6,690 bases of DNA from the NCBI GenBank assembly GCA_946412445.1, contig CAMKHH010000069.1, positions 1-6,690 of the forward strand, in the 5' to 3' direction. Under the pieces are notes generated by a model. The model ran no database searches. It saw only the letters and a program-made list of their open reading frames with translations, and was not told the DNA's origin. Shown piece after piece: positions 1 through 6,690 of this stretch (its first letter is position 1; the number at the start of each line of letters is the position of its first letter). Made by a program: the position numbers and the translations under genes. The DNA is from an uncultured Eubacterium sp. Lineage in GTDB: Bacteria > Bacillota > Clostridia > Lachnospirales > Lachnospiraceae.

Positions 1-1269
1 TTCCTGATTGGTATTGCAGGTGCCACAATACTCGCCTGCAAAAATGAGCTGCGGCAGATGCCGTCAGCACTTATGCGTCCTAAGTCCCCCGCAAAGGGAA
101 CCAGAGTCTTGCTTGAAAGAGTTCCATTTATCTGGAACCGCTTAAGATTCCTCAATAAGGTTACCGTCCGCAATCTGTTTCGCTATAAGAAACGGTTCTT
201 TATGACCGTCTTTGGAATTATGGGCTGTACAGCCCTGGTTCTTGCCGGATTTGCAATCAAGGATTCCGTAACCGACCTGCTTCCAAAGCAATACTCCAAA
301 ATCTATCAGTATGATCTGATGACGGTTGTTAATTCTGAAGATAATGGAGCATTCCTGGCTTTAGTAAAAGATGATAAGAATATAGAGGACTATCTGAATC
401 TGCTGATAGACAGCATGAGTGTATATAATGAAGAAGGCCATTCTGAAAGCGTACAGGTAATGGTGATTCCCGGAAAAGATTCTCTGGAAAGCTACATTAA
501 CACCGAAAATACACAAGGGAAGAGAATACCTGTTGACGCTTCAGGTATTTACCTTACGCGAAATGCTGCCGAATTACTGGGCGTAAAGAAAGGTGACACC
601 GTATCTTTACAAAATAGTGCACTCAAACAGGGGGAATTTAAAGTAGCGGATATTATGGAAAATTATCTGGGTAACAATGTCTTTATAAATAAAGATTTAT
701 ATCAATCTGTTTTTAGTGACTATGAGCCAAATGGCATCCTGGCCCATCTGACTGCAGAATGTAAGGATCCTGTGTCCTACGCCGAAGATCTTTTGAGTAA
801 TGATATGGTACTGTCATCCGTCAGCAAACAGGGATTAAAAGATTCCTTTTCGGATAACTTCCAGCTGATTAACGCAGTCGTTTATATTCTTATCGTACTT
901 GCCGCCGGGCTCGCCTTCGTGGTGCTGTTCACACTGTCCAATACGAATATATCGGAACGTATGAGAGAACTGGCCACTACAAAAGTCCTGGGCTTTTATG
1001 ACAAGGAGGTGCATTCCTACGTGAACAAAGAAACCCTGATATTAACCATAATCGGCATTCTGATTGGACTGCCTCTGGGCCGTTTCCTCAGCAGTCTGCT
1101 CACCGGAGCATTGAAGATGCCCTCCATATATTTTGCAAGTCATGTAAACCCGGTCAGCTACCTGTATGCTGTAGTAATATCCTTTTGTTTTGCTTTAATG
1201 GTTAACCTCATGACCAACCGGACACTTGATCATATCAATATGATTGATGCACTGAAAAGTGTGGAATAA
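1..1269 (+). CDS. FtsX-like ABC transporter permease, C-terminal part (5' end outside window)
   Basis: The reading frame is open from the first base, so the gene begins upstream; 422 codons and the TAA stop are visible. The first 12 residues (FLIGIAGATILA) look like the end of a membrane helix. A cytoplasmic stretch (about 13-65) with the basic segment RNLFRYKKRFF leads to a helix at about 68-87. An extracytoplasmic domain of some 200 residues follows, then three helices at about 286-313, 344-368 and 385-405. The segment SERMRELATTKVLGF (about 318-332), followed by a glycine-rich helix, is the typical FtsX/MacB signature. This repeat of the FtsX core after an earlier helix suits the large two-module permeases of Gram-positive bacteria, which pair with a separate ATPase in peptide efflux, lipoprotein or envelope-stress roles. 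The substrate cannot be told. The end (IDALKSVE) looks native, so only the 5' side is missing. It is convergent with, and apparently unrelated to, the sugar cassette. Confidence 0.9.
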   Translation, partial: FLIGIAGATILACKNELRQMPSALMRPKSPAKGTRVLLERVPFIWNRLRFLNKVTVRNLFRYKKRFFMTVFGIMGCTALVLAGFAIKDSVTDLLPKQYSKIYQYDLMTVVNSEDNGAFLALVKDDKNIEDYLNLLIDSMSVYNEEGHSESVQVMVIPGKDSLESYINTENTQGKRIPVDASGIYLTRNAAELLGVKKGDTVSLQNSALKQGEFKVADIMENYLGNNVFINKDLYQSVFSDYEPNGILAHLTAECKDPVSYAEDLLSNDMVLSSVSKQGLKDSFSDNFQLINAVVYILIVLAAGLAFVVLFTLSNTNISERMRELATTKVLGFYDKEVHSYVNKETLILTIIGILIGLPLGRFLSSLLTGALKMPSIYFASHVNPVSYLYAVVISFCFALMVNLMTNRTLDHINMIDALKSVE

Positions 1270-1324
1270 TCATGTAACGATGCCCCACTGTAAATGTTTT
1301 AATCAGGCAGGGCCCGCCAGGAAC
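1270..1324. other. Short convergent intergenic region without a clear terminator
   Basis: These 55 bases separate the stop codons of two genes that face each other. Such a spot normally carries a bidirectional terminator. The only structure I see is a short GC-rich inverted repeat around GGCAGGGCCCGCC, about five pairs with a three-base loop on the minus-strand RNA (one G-U). It is not followed by a T-rich run in either direction. I therefore do not call a terminator. Confidence 0.5.
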
Positions 1325-3493
1325 TCAGGCCCAGTAAAGACGCATCCCAAGTTCATGGCTCATCCGCTCCGGATGACCTGCTACCCGGGGAGAGAGGTGG
1401 AATATATTTTGATAAAAATTTCTGGCAATACAAACTCCATTTTTATCAATCAGCTTTAAGGATACATTCCAGTTCTTTTTCCCCGGATTCTTTATATCCA
1501 GATTTTCCGCCTCTGAAACACTGTCTGCCCGGCACTCTATCTGTTTTTTTCCTTTCCGGATAATCTCTCCTGTCCCCCCATCTGTAATCACCCACTGAAC
1601 CATACAGGTTCCAAAGCTCTCTTCCGAATCATTGACAACATAAATTCCATCCAGTTGTTCCTTATACTTCATAAAGATTCCAAGGGGCATATTACTCTCC
1701 AAGATTGCCTGAAGACCCTTTTTGGGTATTCCCCACCAGTCATAAATCCCATAGAAGCTCTGAGGGCATAAGTCAATAAACATAAACTGAACATATCCGG
1801 AGCAGGGGTGGTATTTCTGTATTCGGTAATGCTCCGTATAATATTTCAGTAATTTATATTGATAATCCTGAATCTTCGGTATATCGGTTTCCAAACCTTT
1901 CAACCGCTCATATACCTTTTGGTTCTTTTTCAGACTTTCCATGCCCGCGGGTGCGTCAAAGCCATACTCTGTATTGAATTTTTCTGTCGTTCCGTATATA
2001 TCCCCATATTCACCTCCGGATAATGACCCCAGATAATTGTGGCTGTCCCCGCTGAATTTATCCGTTTCGCAAAAAGACCCTTTAATCATCGGCCTGTCCG
2101 GATCCATCGCCCGTATCTCTTCATACATTCTGGGTCCCGGGTTCTCCTCCATGAATCTCTGCCTTGTCCTCCCATCCGGATCCACACAGCCCGGCTCATT
2201 CATTCCAATCCAGCATATAATCGAAGGATGATGCATCAGCAGCCTGATATTGTCTTCAAAGATTTTAATAAACTTTTCTGCCCACGCATCCGTAGACGGA
2301 TGTGTCCAGTTGTATTCCGAATCCTGAATTACGGCAATTCCAAGTTCATCGCATAACTGATAAAATACGCTCTGCTCCATATGTACGTGAACTCTTACAA
2401 GATTGAACCCTGCCGCTTTTATATTCAGCAAATCCCTCCAATACCTGTCTTTTGACATCGCTGAAATATAATTATCCGGAAAATAGGATGTTCCTCGTAT
2501 AAAGAAGGGCTTCTGGTTTAGATAAAAGAGAGTTTTCCCATCTGTTCTCTCCAGTTCTACACTTCGAAATGCGATAGAAACCTCCTTTCTGGTAAGTATT
2601 TCCTCTTCTGCTTCGAGAAGAATCTCCATTTGATACATCCATGCACCGCCATGATCCCACGTGCTCCAGAGGTTTATATTCTCCGCTTTCACCGTCTGCT
2701 CCAGATCCATCTTCTCTTTATCTGCTGTAAACTGTAATGTCTCCTCTCCGCAGATCATTCCATTATCCTTGTCTTTTATGTACAGCTTCAAATTATACTT
2801 TCGTCCCGAAACCAGGTTTTCAACCGTTACCTTACTTTTAACCAGCGCCTCTTTTTTATCCAGATTCAATCCATAGGTAATCTGGGGTTCTTCCACAATG
2901 CATGCACCATCTGTCAGCCTTAGCACCACCGTTCCATAAATGCCAACAGGATTGACATCTCTTTGAATAAACGTATCAGAATGTTCATATGTCCCCTTCA
3001 CCATTCTTCTCCGAACAAGTATGGTCCTGTTTTTTTCATCCTCACACTCTACTTCATCATCCCACGGTGAACTGACCTTTACAGTTAAAACATTTGTTTC
3101 ATAAAACTTCAGCTTATCCCGAACCTCAAAAGTAAATGGGGTCGAATACCCCTCATGCTCCCCCAGGTATTCTCCATTCAGCCAGACCTTACAATAATAA
3201 TCCACATTGGAAAACTTGAGGTATGCCTTTTTTATATGCTCACCGCTAACTTTAAACTCCTTTTTATACCACCAAGGAGCCTGATTAAAATATCTGAGTT
3301 CCCGCCCGAAGTAAGGATTCTGTGCAAAGATTAACTGAAGGTGCTTTAGTTCGCCCAGCTCCTCCCATTCGGACATCTGAGACATTGTATCCGTAAACGC
3401 CACTTTCTCCTTATACAACCCCAGCTTCTCTCCGGTATCATGTACATCCTGCAGCACATTCCAGTTTTTATTCAGCATTACAACCTGTTCCAT
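1325..3493 (-). CDS. Glycoside hydrolase family 2 enzyme (beta-mannosidase/beta-galactosidase-like), cytoplasmic
   Basis: This is a retaining exo-glycosidase predicted to release a beta-linked sugar from a glycoside brought in by the neighbouring ABC importer. From ATG at 3493 it has 722 residues: a jelly-roll sugar-binding domain (about 60-195, with WWYKKEF, VWLNGEYLGEHEG and NPVGIYG), an Ig-like domain (about 200-312), a TIM barrel (about 315-610) and a short C-terminal beta region. The acid/base is Glu433 in CWIGMNEPG (codon 2197-2195) and the nucleophile is Glu509 in NTEYGF (codon 1969-1967). Their 76-residue spacing equals that in E. coli LacZ. There is no signal peptide, so it acts inside the cell. 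The segment ending DWWGIPKK (585-592) resembles the beta-mannosidase/exo-glucosaminidase branch, and the Asn-Lys pair of beta-glucuronidases is not seen. The exact substrate is unresolved. Upstream starts are ATG 3499 and TTG 3517; 3493 has the best ribosome-site spacing. The last ~20 residues look unlike the rest of the protein. Confidence 0.93.
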   Translation of the reverse strand: MEQVVMLNKNWNVLQDVHDTGEKLGLYKEKVAFTDTMSQMSEWEELGELKHLQLIFAQNPYFGRELRYFNQAPWWYKKEFKVSGEHIKKAYLKFSNVDYYCKVWLNGEYLGEHEGYSTPFTFEVRDKLKFYETNVLTVKVSSPWDDEVECEDEKNRTILVRRRMVKGTYEHSDTFIQRDVNPVGIYGTVVLRLTDGACIVEEPQITYGLNLDKKEALVKSKVTVENLVSGRKYNLKLYIKDKDNGMICGEETLQFTADKEKMDLEQTVKAENINLWSTWDHGGAWMYQMEILLEAEEEILTRKEVSIAFRSVELERTDGKTLFYLNQKPFFIRGTSYFPDNYISAMSKDRYWRDLLNIKAAGFNLVRVHVHMEQSVFYQLCDELGIAVIQDSEYNWTHPSTDAWAEKFIKIFEDNIRLLMHHPSIICWIGMNEPGCVDPDGRTRQRFMEENPGPRMYEEIRAMDPDRPMIKGSFCETDKFSGDSHNYLGSLSGGEYGDIYGTTEKFNTEYGFDAPAGMESLKKNQKVYERLKGLETDIPKIQDYQYKLLKYYTEHYRIQKYHPCSGYVQFMFIDLCPQSFYGIYDWWGIPKKGLQAILESNMPLGIFMKYKEQLDGIYVVNDSEESFGTCMVQWVITDGGTGEIIRKGKKQIECRADSVSEAENLDIKNPGKKNWNVSLKLIDKNGVCIARNFYQNIFHLSPRVAGHPERMSHELGMRLYWA
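1360..1376. repeat. Perfect 7-bp inverted repeat inside the GH2 3' end
   Basis: The arms TCATCCG and CGGATGA flank a three-base loop, giving a tight hairpin on either strand. With one bulged base the stem can gain two more pairs. It lies in codons for HPERMS near the carboxyl end of the GH2 protein, in a stretch that looks richer in G and C than the upstream gene body. It has no T tract beside it, so it is not a standard terminator. It may be part of a small repeat element, or chance. Confidence 0.4.
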
Positions 3494-3502
3494 AATCATA
3501 TG

Positions 3503-3511
3503 CTCCCTTCT
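3503..3511 (-). promoter_or_regulatory. Ribosome binding site of the GH2 gene
   Basis: The minus strand reads AGAAGGGAG, then CAT, ATG, ATT, ATG. The GGAG core lies 9 bases before the second ATG (3493) but only 3 before the first (3499). The longer TTG-start frame (3517) has no good site ahead of it. This favours 3493, with 3499 as the alternative. The site begins just after the stop codon of the upstream permease, so translation of the two genes is probably coupled. Confidence 0.6.
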
Positions 3512-3513
3512 GA

Positions 3514-4356
3514 TCAACTTTTTACCGCACCGGCGGCCATACCTTCTATAATATTTTTATTTAATATAAAATACACAATTAAAGTGGGAAGGATAGAAAT
3601 TACAATTGCTGCAAATGTACTTCCCCAATCTACTCTTCCGAACTGTCCGACAAAATCATTTAGTCCGATTGGAAGCGTCTTCATGTCTGAAGAAGATATA
3701 AATGTGTTCGCATAGGTAAATTCATTCCATACGAAAACAAAATTATATGTCAGCACCGTCATTGTTGTATTTTTTGCCATCGGAACAACAATCCTCAAAA
3801 ACACAGTTCCCATTCCTGCACCATCCATAATTGCAGCTTCCAGAAGTGAATCCGGAAGGAATTTAAAGAATCCTGTATACAGATAGATACACATGGAAAG
3901 TCCGAATCCCACTTGTGGGATAATCAATGCCCAATAGCTATTTCTGAGTCCAATCATATTGTAAATCTGAAACATCGGAATCAGACATGCAAATACCGGA
4001 ATCATCATGCCGAAAAGAAAGAATCCCAATAATGCTCCTGCATACTTTACTTTTACCTTGCTGATAACAAATGCCACGGGACATCCCAATATTACGATCC
4101 CTATTAGTGTGCAGACAGCCACCACTACGCTGTTCAGAAAATACCTGGGAATATTTGATATGGTCAAGGCACTGATGTAATTACCAAGATAAAACCCTGA
4201 CGGAATAGAATACTGTGCTGTATAGGTCATTTCCTCCGGTGTCTTCAAACTGGAGCAGACTACCCAGAAGATGGGATATATCTGTATGGCTACCACAATA
4301 ACAATAAGAATATAAAAAATACTTTTTAATATAAAATGCTTTTTTGTATGCTTCAC
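3514..4356 (-). CDS. Carbohydrate ABC transporter permease, MalG type (CUT1 family)
   Basis: This is one of the two membrane subunits of a sugar importer; it pairs with the MalF-type protein encoded just upstream. The 280 residues show six likely membrane helices, the first at about 12-34 ending in the family-typical YPIFWVVCSSLKTPEEM. The cytoplasmic EAA loop, which docks on the ATPase, is at about 172-192: EAAIMDGAG followed by the conserved proline in IVVPM. Other MalG hallmarks are WNEF (210-213) and the end GMAAGAVKS. The start is GTG, sharing four bases (GTGA) with the stop of the upstream gene, and a GGAG lies seven bases before it. Family and role are secure; the transported sugar is not known. 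The partner enzyme encoded next suggests a beta-glycoside or oligosaccharide. Confidence 0.95.
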   Translation of the reverse strand: MKHTKKHFILKSIFYILIVIVVAIQIYPIFWVVCSSLKTPEEMTYTAQYSIPSGFYLGNYISALTISNIPRYFLNSVVVAVCTLIGIVILGCPVAFVISKVKVKYAGALLGFFLFGMMIPVFACLIPMFQIYNMIGLRNSYWALIIPQVGFGLSMCIYLYTGFFKFLPDSLLEAAIMDGAGMGTVFLRIVVPMAKNTTMTVLTYNFVFVWNEFTYANTFISSSDMKTLPIGLNDFVGQFGRVDWGSTFAAIVISILPTLIVYFILNKNIIEGMAAGAVKS

Positions 4357-5228
4357 TCCCCTGCTCCATCTCCCTTCGCGGACCCCAACAGCCTGTTAAT
4401 CAGTCCCACAGCCACCAGGCATTCTATTACAAGAAAAACCGCCAATGTACTGCCATATCCGAAATCCGCTGAATTGAAGGCTGTTTTGTACATGTAAGTT
4501 GCCACCATTTCTGTAGACTTTGACTTGTTATCCAGTATATAAAACACATCAAAGGTCTTTAGACACCCATTTATGAGCATTACGATTACAATCGAAAAGA
4601 TATTCTTTATGAGCGGAAGCTTGATATAACGATATTGCTGAAGCAGATTGCATCCGTCTATAATAGAGGCTTCTAATACATCCTTTGATATAGAAACGAA
4701 TGCCGAGTAAAATATAATCATATACAGACCGCAATACTTATATCCGTCAATCAATGTAATCGTATATAAAGCTGTATTACTATTCGCTAAAAGCGCAATC
4801 TGTTCCAGTCCCATCTTTTCCAAAATGAAGCATACCAATCCCTGAGGCTGTACGGACAACATTTTCGAAAAAATCTGGCAGATTGCCATAGATGAAATAA
4901 TGCATGGTACAAAATATATAACCCGAAGAAGATTAGATCCTCTGGTGATATGGGAAAGCAGTACCGCCAGTAAAAGTCCGGCAAGAAGCTGATACACACT
5001 TCCCATTAAAACAAATTTCAGATTATTTACCACAGCACCCTTAAATGTATGATCGGAAAACATTCTTATATAATTATTCAAACCCACAAATTTCATATCT
5101 GATATTCCGTTCCATGAGAAGAAACTGTATCCGACAGACCATATGATGGGAATAATTACTGTTAGTAAATAAATCAAAAATGCAGGAAATACAAAGTAAA
5201 GTGGCTGTATTTTATTTTTAGGTTTCAT
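4353..5228 (-). CDS. Carbohydrate ABC transporter permease, MalF type (CUT1 family)
   Basis: This is the other membrane subunit of the sugar importer, forming a heterodimer with the MalG-type protein. At 291 residues it has the short form usual in Gram-positive CUT1 systems, without the extra N-terminal helices of E. coli MalF. Helices are visible at about 11-33, 70-92, 101-122, 152-180, 208-231 and 259-280. After the first helix comes YSFFSWNGI, then FVGLNNYIRMF, both typical of the family. The EAA loop at about 185-205 reads LEASIIDGCN and ends with the conserved proline of KLPLI; Ser replaces the second Ala, a common variant. ATG at 5228 is preceded by an AGAGG about five bases away. It follows the binding-protein gene after a 75-bp gap holding a strong hairpin and overlaps the next permease by four bases. 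Confidence 0.95.
   Translation of the reverse strand: MKPKNKIQPLYFVFPAFLIYLLTVIIPIIWSVGYSFFSWNGISDMKFVGLNNYIRMFSDHTFKGAVVNNLKFVLMGSVYQLLAGLLLAVLLSHITRGSNLLRVIYFVPCIISSMAICQIFSKMLSVQPQGLVCFILEKMGLEQIALLANSNTALYTITLIDGYKYCGLYMIIFYSAFVSISKDVLEASIIDGCNLLQQYRYIKLPLIKNIFSIVIVMLINGCLKTFDVFYILDNKSKSTEMVATYMYKTAFNSADFGYGSTLAVFLVIECLVAVGLINRLLGSAKGDGAGE
4364..4367 (-). promoter_or_regulatory. Ribosome binding site supporting the GTG start of the MalG-type gene
   Basis: GGAG on the minus strand sits seven bases before the GTG at 4356, inside the final codons of the upstream permease. It decides the unusual start codon and fits translational coupling across the 4-bp overlap. Confidence 0.6.
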
Positions 5229-5245
5229 ATCTACCTCTTTCCTTT

Positions 5246-5271
5246 GGCGGACCCGGCATACCGGATCCGCC
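5246..5271 (-). promoter_or_regulatory. Intercistronic hairpin between binding-protein and permease genes
   Basis: Two 11-base arms flank a four-base loop. In the minus-strand (operon) RNA all 11 positions pair, ten Watson-Crick and one G-U; in plus-strand RNA the same position is a C-A mismatch, so the structure suits the operon transcript. It is followed on the minus strand by AAAGGAAAGAGG, which carries the permease ribosome site, not by a U run, so it is not a classic terminator. By analogy with sugar importer operons such as malE-malF, it may block 3' exonucleases and keep the binding-protein message more abundant than the permease message. That role is inferred. Confidence 0.7.
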
Positions 5272-5303
5272 TTTTACCTGTTGCATGACCAGCCCGTCAA
5301 AAA

Positions 5304-6638
5304 TCATTGGATATCAAAATAGTCACCCGCATACTGCGCCACTGCCTCGTCCATTCTTTTACAAAATTCCTCCGGCGTTGACTCTTTCATCCCAAGTGAA
5401 GCCAGTTCTTTTCTAAAGACCTCATTGGAAGACGGATCCAGCCGCACATCCCAGCATTGTGCAAAGGTTCCGCAATTCTCCAAATCCTTTAAAATCTGCT
5501 GTGTCAGCTCCGGAAGATTTTCCGAATCACTGGGCATCATAGAAGGAATTACATTGAACTCGTACATGGCGGTATCTGCGAAATTATCCCATATATATTT
5601 GACAAACTCTTTCATCTCCGCATTCATGGAGTCTTTCAATATAGCTGTCCCTATTCCGCAATTTGCGTAATAATCGTTCTCTGTGGTTGCGTCTCCTTCT
5701 CCATTGACAGGCAGCTTAAACATCGAGATATCATCTTTTAGCACCATATCTTCATCCGTCAAATCAGGGGTGTCCCAGCTTCCTGTGTAAAGCATTGCAG
5801 CTCCCTTATTAAGAAACAGATCCATCTGCGCAGTGGCATCTGAATTTGTCCATCCCTCACTGAAATATTGGGCAATCTTCTGTGCATATTCCGCAGTTGC
5901 AATTCCTGTCTCTGAATCAAATTTTTCCTTTCCCATTCGTGCATTATCTATAAAATCATTTCCTTCTAAACGAAATGCCTTAAATGCCGGATAACGCATA
6001 ATCATATCATAATTTCCTGCAGATATTGGCGTTATGCTCGCTTTCTCCAGCTTGTCACATACTCCCAGCAGCTCATCCAATGTTTTCGGAGTTTCTGTAA
6101 TACCTGCGTCCGCAAACATATCCTTATGGTACCAAAAATACTCGACATTTCCTTGCCAGGTCATAAGATAATTGCTTCCATCGCTTAACCGTGGGTAATC
6201 CAGTGCAATATCAAAAAATTTATCTTTGAGCCCCAATTCGCCATACAAGTCATCGACACTGTAAATCAATCCTTTTTTGCAAAGTCCTTCAAAAAAAGCC
6301 TCAGGATCCGCGTCAAACCAGTCCGGTAATTCATTGCTGGAGGCCAGAATCTTAATCTTTTGGAGATAGGTTTCCCTGTCTGCTATAGATTCCACATTAA
6401 ATTCAAATCCAGGGTGCTCTTTTCCGTAATCTTCTGCCAGTTTTTTCAGCGTCTTCAAGGTTCCATCCGTCTCACTTCTGGCACTTATGTAATTAATCAC
6501 AAGGGGTGCAGCACTGCTTTCAGAACTTGTCTCCTTCTGCTTTCCTTCCGTACCGCCACCGGATGTATTTCCGCATCCTGCCACTGATGCAAAAAGTACC
6601 ATGGACAGACCCACTGCTGTCAGATTTCTCCACTTCAT
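5304..6638 (-). CDS. Extracellular sugar-binding lipoprotein of a CUT1 ABC importer (solute-binding family 1)
   Basis: This is the receptor that binds the sugar outside the membrane and delivers it to the MalF/MalG-type permeases. The 444 residues begin with a lipoprotein signal: MKWRN, a hydrophobic stretch, and the lipobox VAGC with lipidated Cys22. A flexible linker rich in Gly, Ser, Thr and Glu (about 23-43) follows, then the two-lobed binding domain. Family marks include YHKDMFADAGI (170-180) after a tryptophan- and aromatic-rich strand, and KGAAMLYTGSWD (278-289), the usual hinge-region motif. Several aromatic residues (Trp161, Trp169, Trp288, Trp396) could stack on sugar rings. Length is normal for the family. 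The start ATG at 6638 has a near-perfect AAGGAGG seven bases upstream, which fits high expression. It is apparently the first gene of the unit. The ligand cannot be deduced. Confidence 0.95.
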   Translation of the reverse strand: MKWRNLTAVGLSMVLFASVAGCGNTSGGGTEGKQKETSSESSAAPLVINYISARSETDGTLKTLKKLAEDYGKEHPGFEFNVESIADRETYLQKIKILASSNELPDWFDADPEAFFEGLCKKGLIYSVDDLYGELGLKDKFFDIALDYPRLSDGSNYLMTWQGNVEYFWYHKDMFADAGITETPKTLDELLGVCDKLEKASITPISAGNYDMIMRYPAFKAFRLEGNDFIDNARMGKEKFDSETGIATAEYAQKIAQYFSEGWTNSDATAQMDLFLNKGAAMLYTGSWDTPDLTDEDMVLKDDISMFKLPVNGEGDATTENDYYANCGIGTAILKDSMNAEMKEFVKYIWDNFADTAMYEFNVIPSMMPSDSENLPELTQQILKDLENCGTFAQCWDVRLDPSSNEVFRKELASLGMKESTPEEFCKRMDEAVAQYAGDYFDIQ

Positions 6639-6674
6639 AACTTATCCTCCTTCGATTTATATCTTGTCTTTATT

Positions 6675-6690
6675 TATAACGATATTATAT
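6675..6690 (-). promoter_or_regulatory. Candidate -10 box of the sugar cassette promoter, with overlapping AT-rich inverted repeat
   Basis: The minus strand reads TATAAT at 6689-6684, a consensus -10 hexamer, which would start transcription near 6677 and give a leader of about 39 bases before the binding-protein ATG. The -35 region would fall outside the window, so the promoter cannot be confirmed. The same bases form TATAA-CGATA-TTATA (6675-6689), a 5-bp inverted repeat that could be part of an operator but is also easily produced by chance in AT-rich DNA. Confidence 0.4.

Noticed and set aside
1259..1459. Plus-strand frame of 66 codons over the convergent junction
   Set aside because: It lies mostly antisense to the GH2 3' end, has no ribosome site and encodes a low-complexity, unrecognisable peptide.
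2037..2356. Two overlapping plus-strand frames inside the GH2 gene
   Set aside because: They are antisense shadows of the conserved TIM-barrel region, without ribosome sites or protein-like features.
3440..3715. Plus-strand frame of 91 codons across the permease/GH2 boundary
   Set aside because: It is antisense to two well-supported genes and shows no start signal or recognisable domain.
5246..5275. Hairpin plus TTTT read as an intrinsic terminator on the plus strand
   Set aside because: No plus-strand gene ends nearby, the T run is only four bases, and the stem has a C-A mismatch in that direction; the minus-strand RNA pairs fully.
6360..6587. Plus-strand frame of 75 codons opposite the binding-protein N-terminus
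   Set aside because: It is the antisense image of the lipoprotein signal and first lobe, with no independent support.
1..6690. A novel defence, mobile or RNA-guided system
   Set aside because: Every long reading frame is explained by transporter or glycosidase families, and I found no repeat array, transposase, integrase, toxin pair or reverse transcriptase.

Overview
The window is most consistent with a low-to-moderate GC Gram-positive anaerobe of the Clostridia (Lachnospiraceae-like). This is inferred from strong AGGAGG-type ribosome binding sites, ATG/GTG starts with short gene overlaps, a Gram-positive-style sugar-binding lipoprotein, and a large FtsX-like permease of a kind common in gut Bacillota. 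I did not identify a species.

Layout. Bases 1-1269 (+) hold the 3' part of a large FtsX/MacB-like ABC permease gene whose start lies left of the window. It is separated by 55 bp from a convergent four-gene unit on the minus strand that fills the rest: extracellular sugar-binding lipoprotein (6638-5304), MalF-type permease (5228-4353), MalG-type permease (4356-3514) and a cytoplasmic glycoside hydrolase family 2 enzyme (3493-1325). The permease genes overlap by 4 bp. The hydrolase starts about 20 bp after the second permease. A strong Shine-Dalgarno and a TATAAT box at the right edge suggest the unit begins with the binding-protein gene.

How it works. The genes form a compact import-and-cleave cassette. 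The lipoprotein captures an oligosaccharide or glycoside outside the cell, the two permeases carry it in intact, and the GH2 enzyme, which has no signal peptide, hydrolyses it in the cytoplasm. No ATPase gene is in the window, so the importer probably uses an ATPase encoded elsewhere, as many CUT1 systems do. The sugar cannot be named from sequence alone. The GH2 active-site surroundings look closer to the beta-mannosidase/exo-glucosaminidase branch than to beta-glucuronidase.

The cassette type is ordinary. The points most worth a second look are a strong hairpin between the binding-protein and permease genes, an odd structured tail at the 3' end of the GH2 gene, and the unresolved specificity of the enzyme. 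I see no RNA gene, CRISPR array, insertion sequence or clearly novel system.
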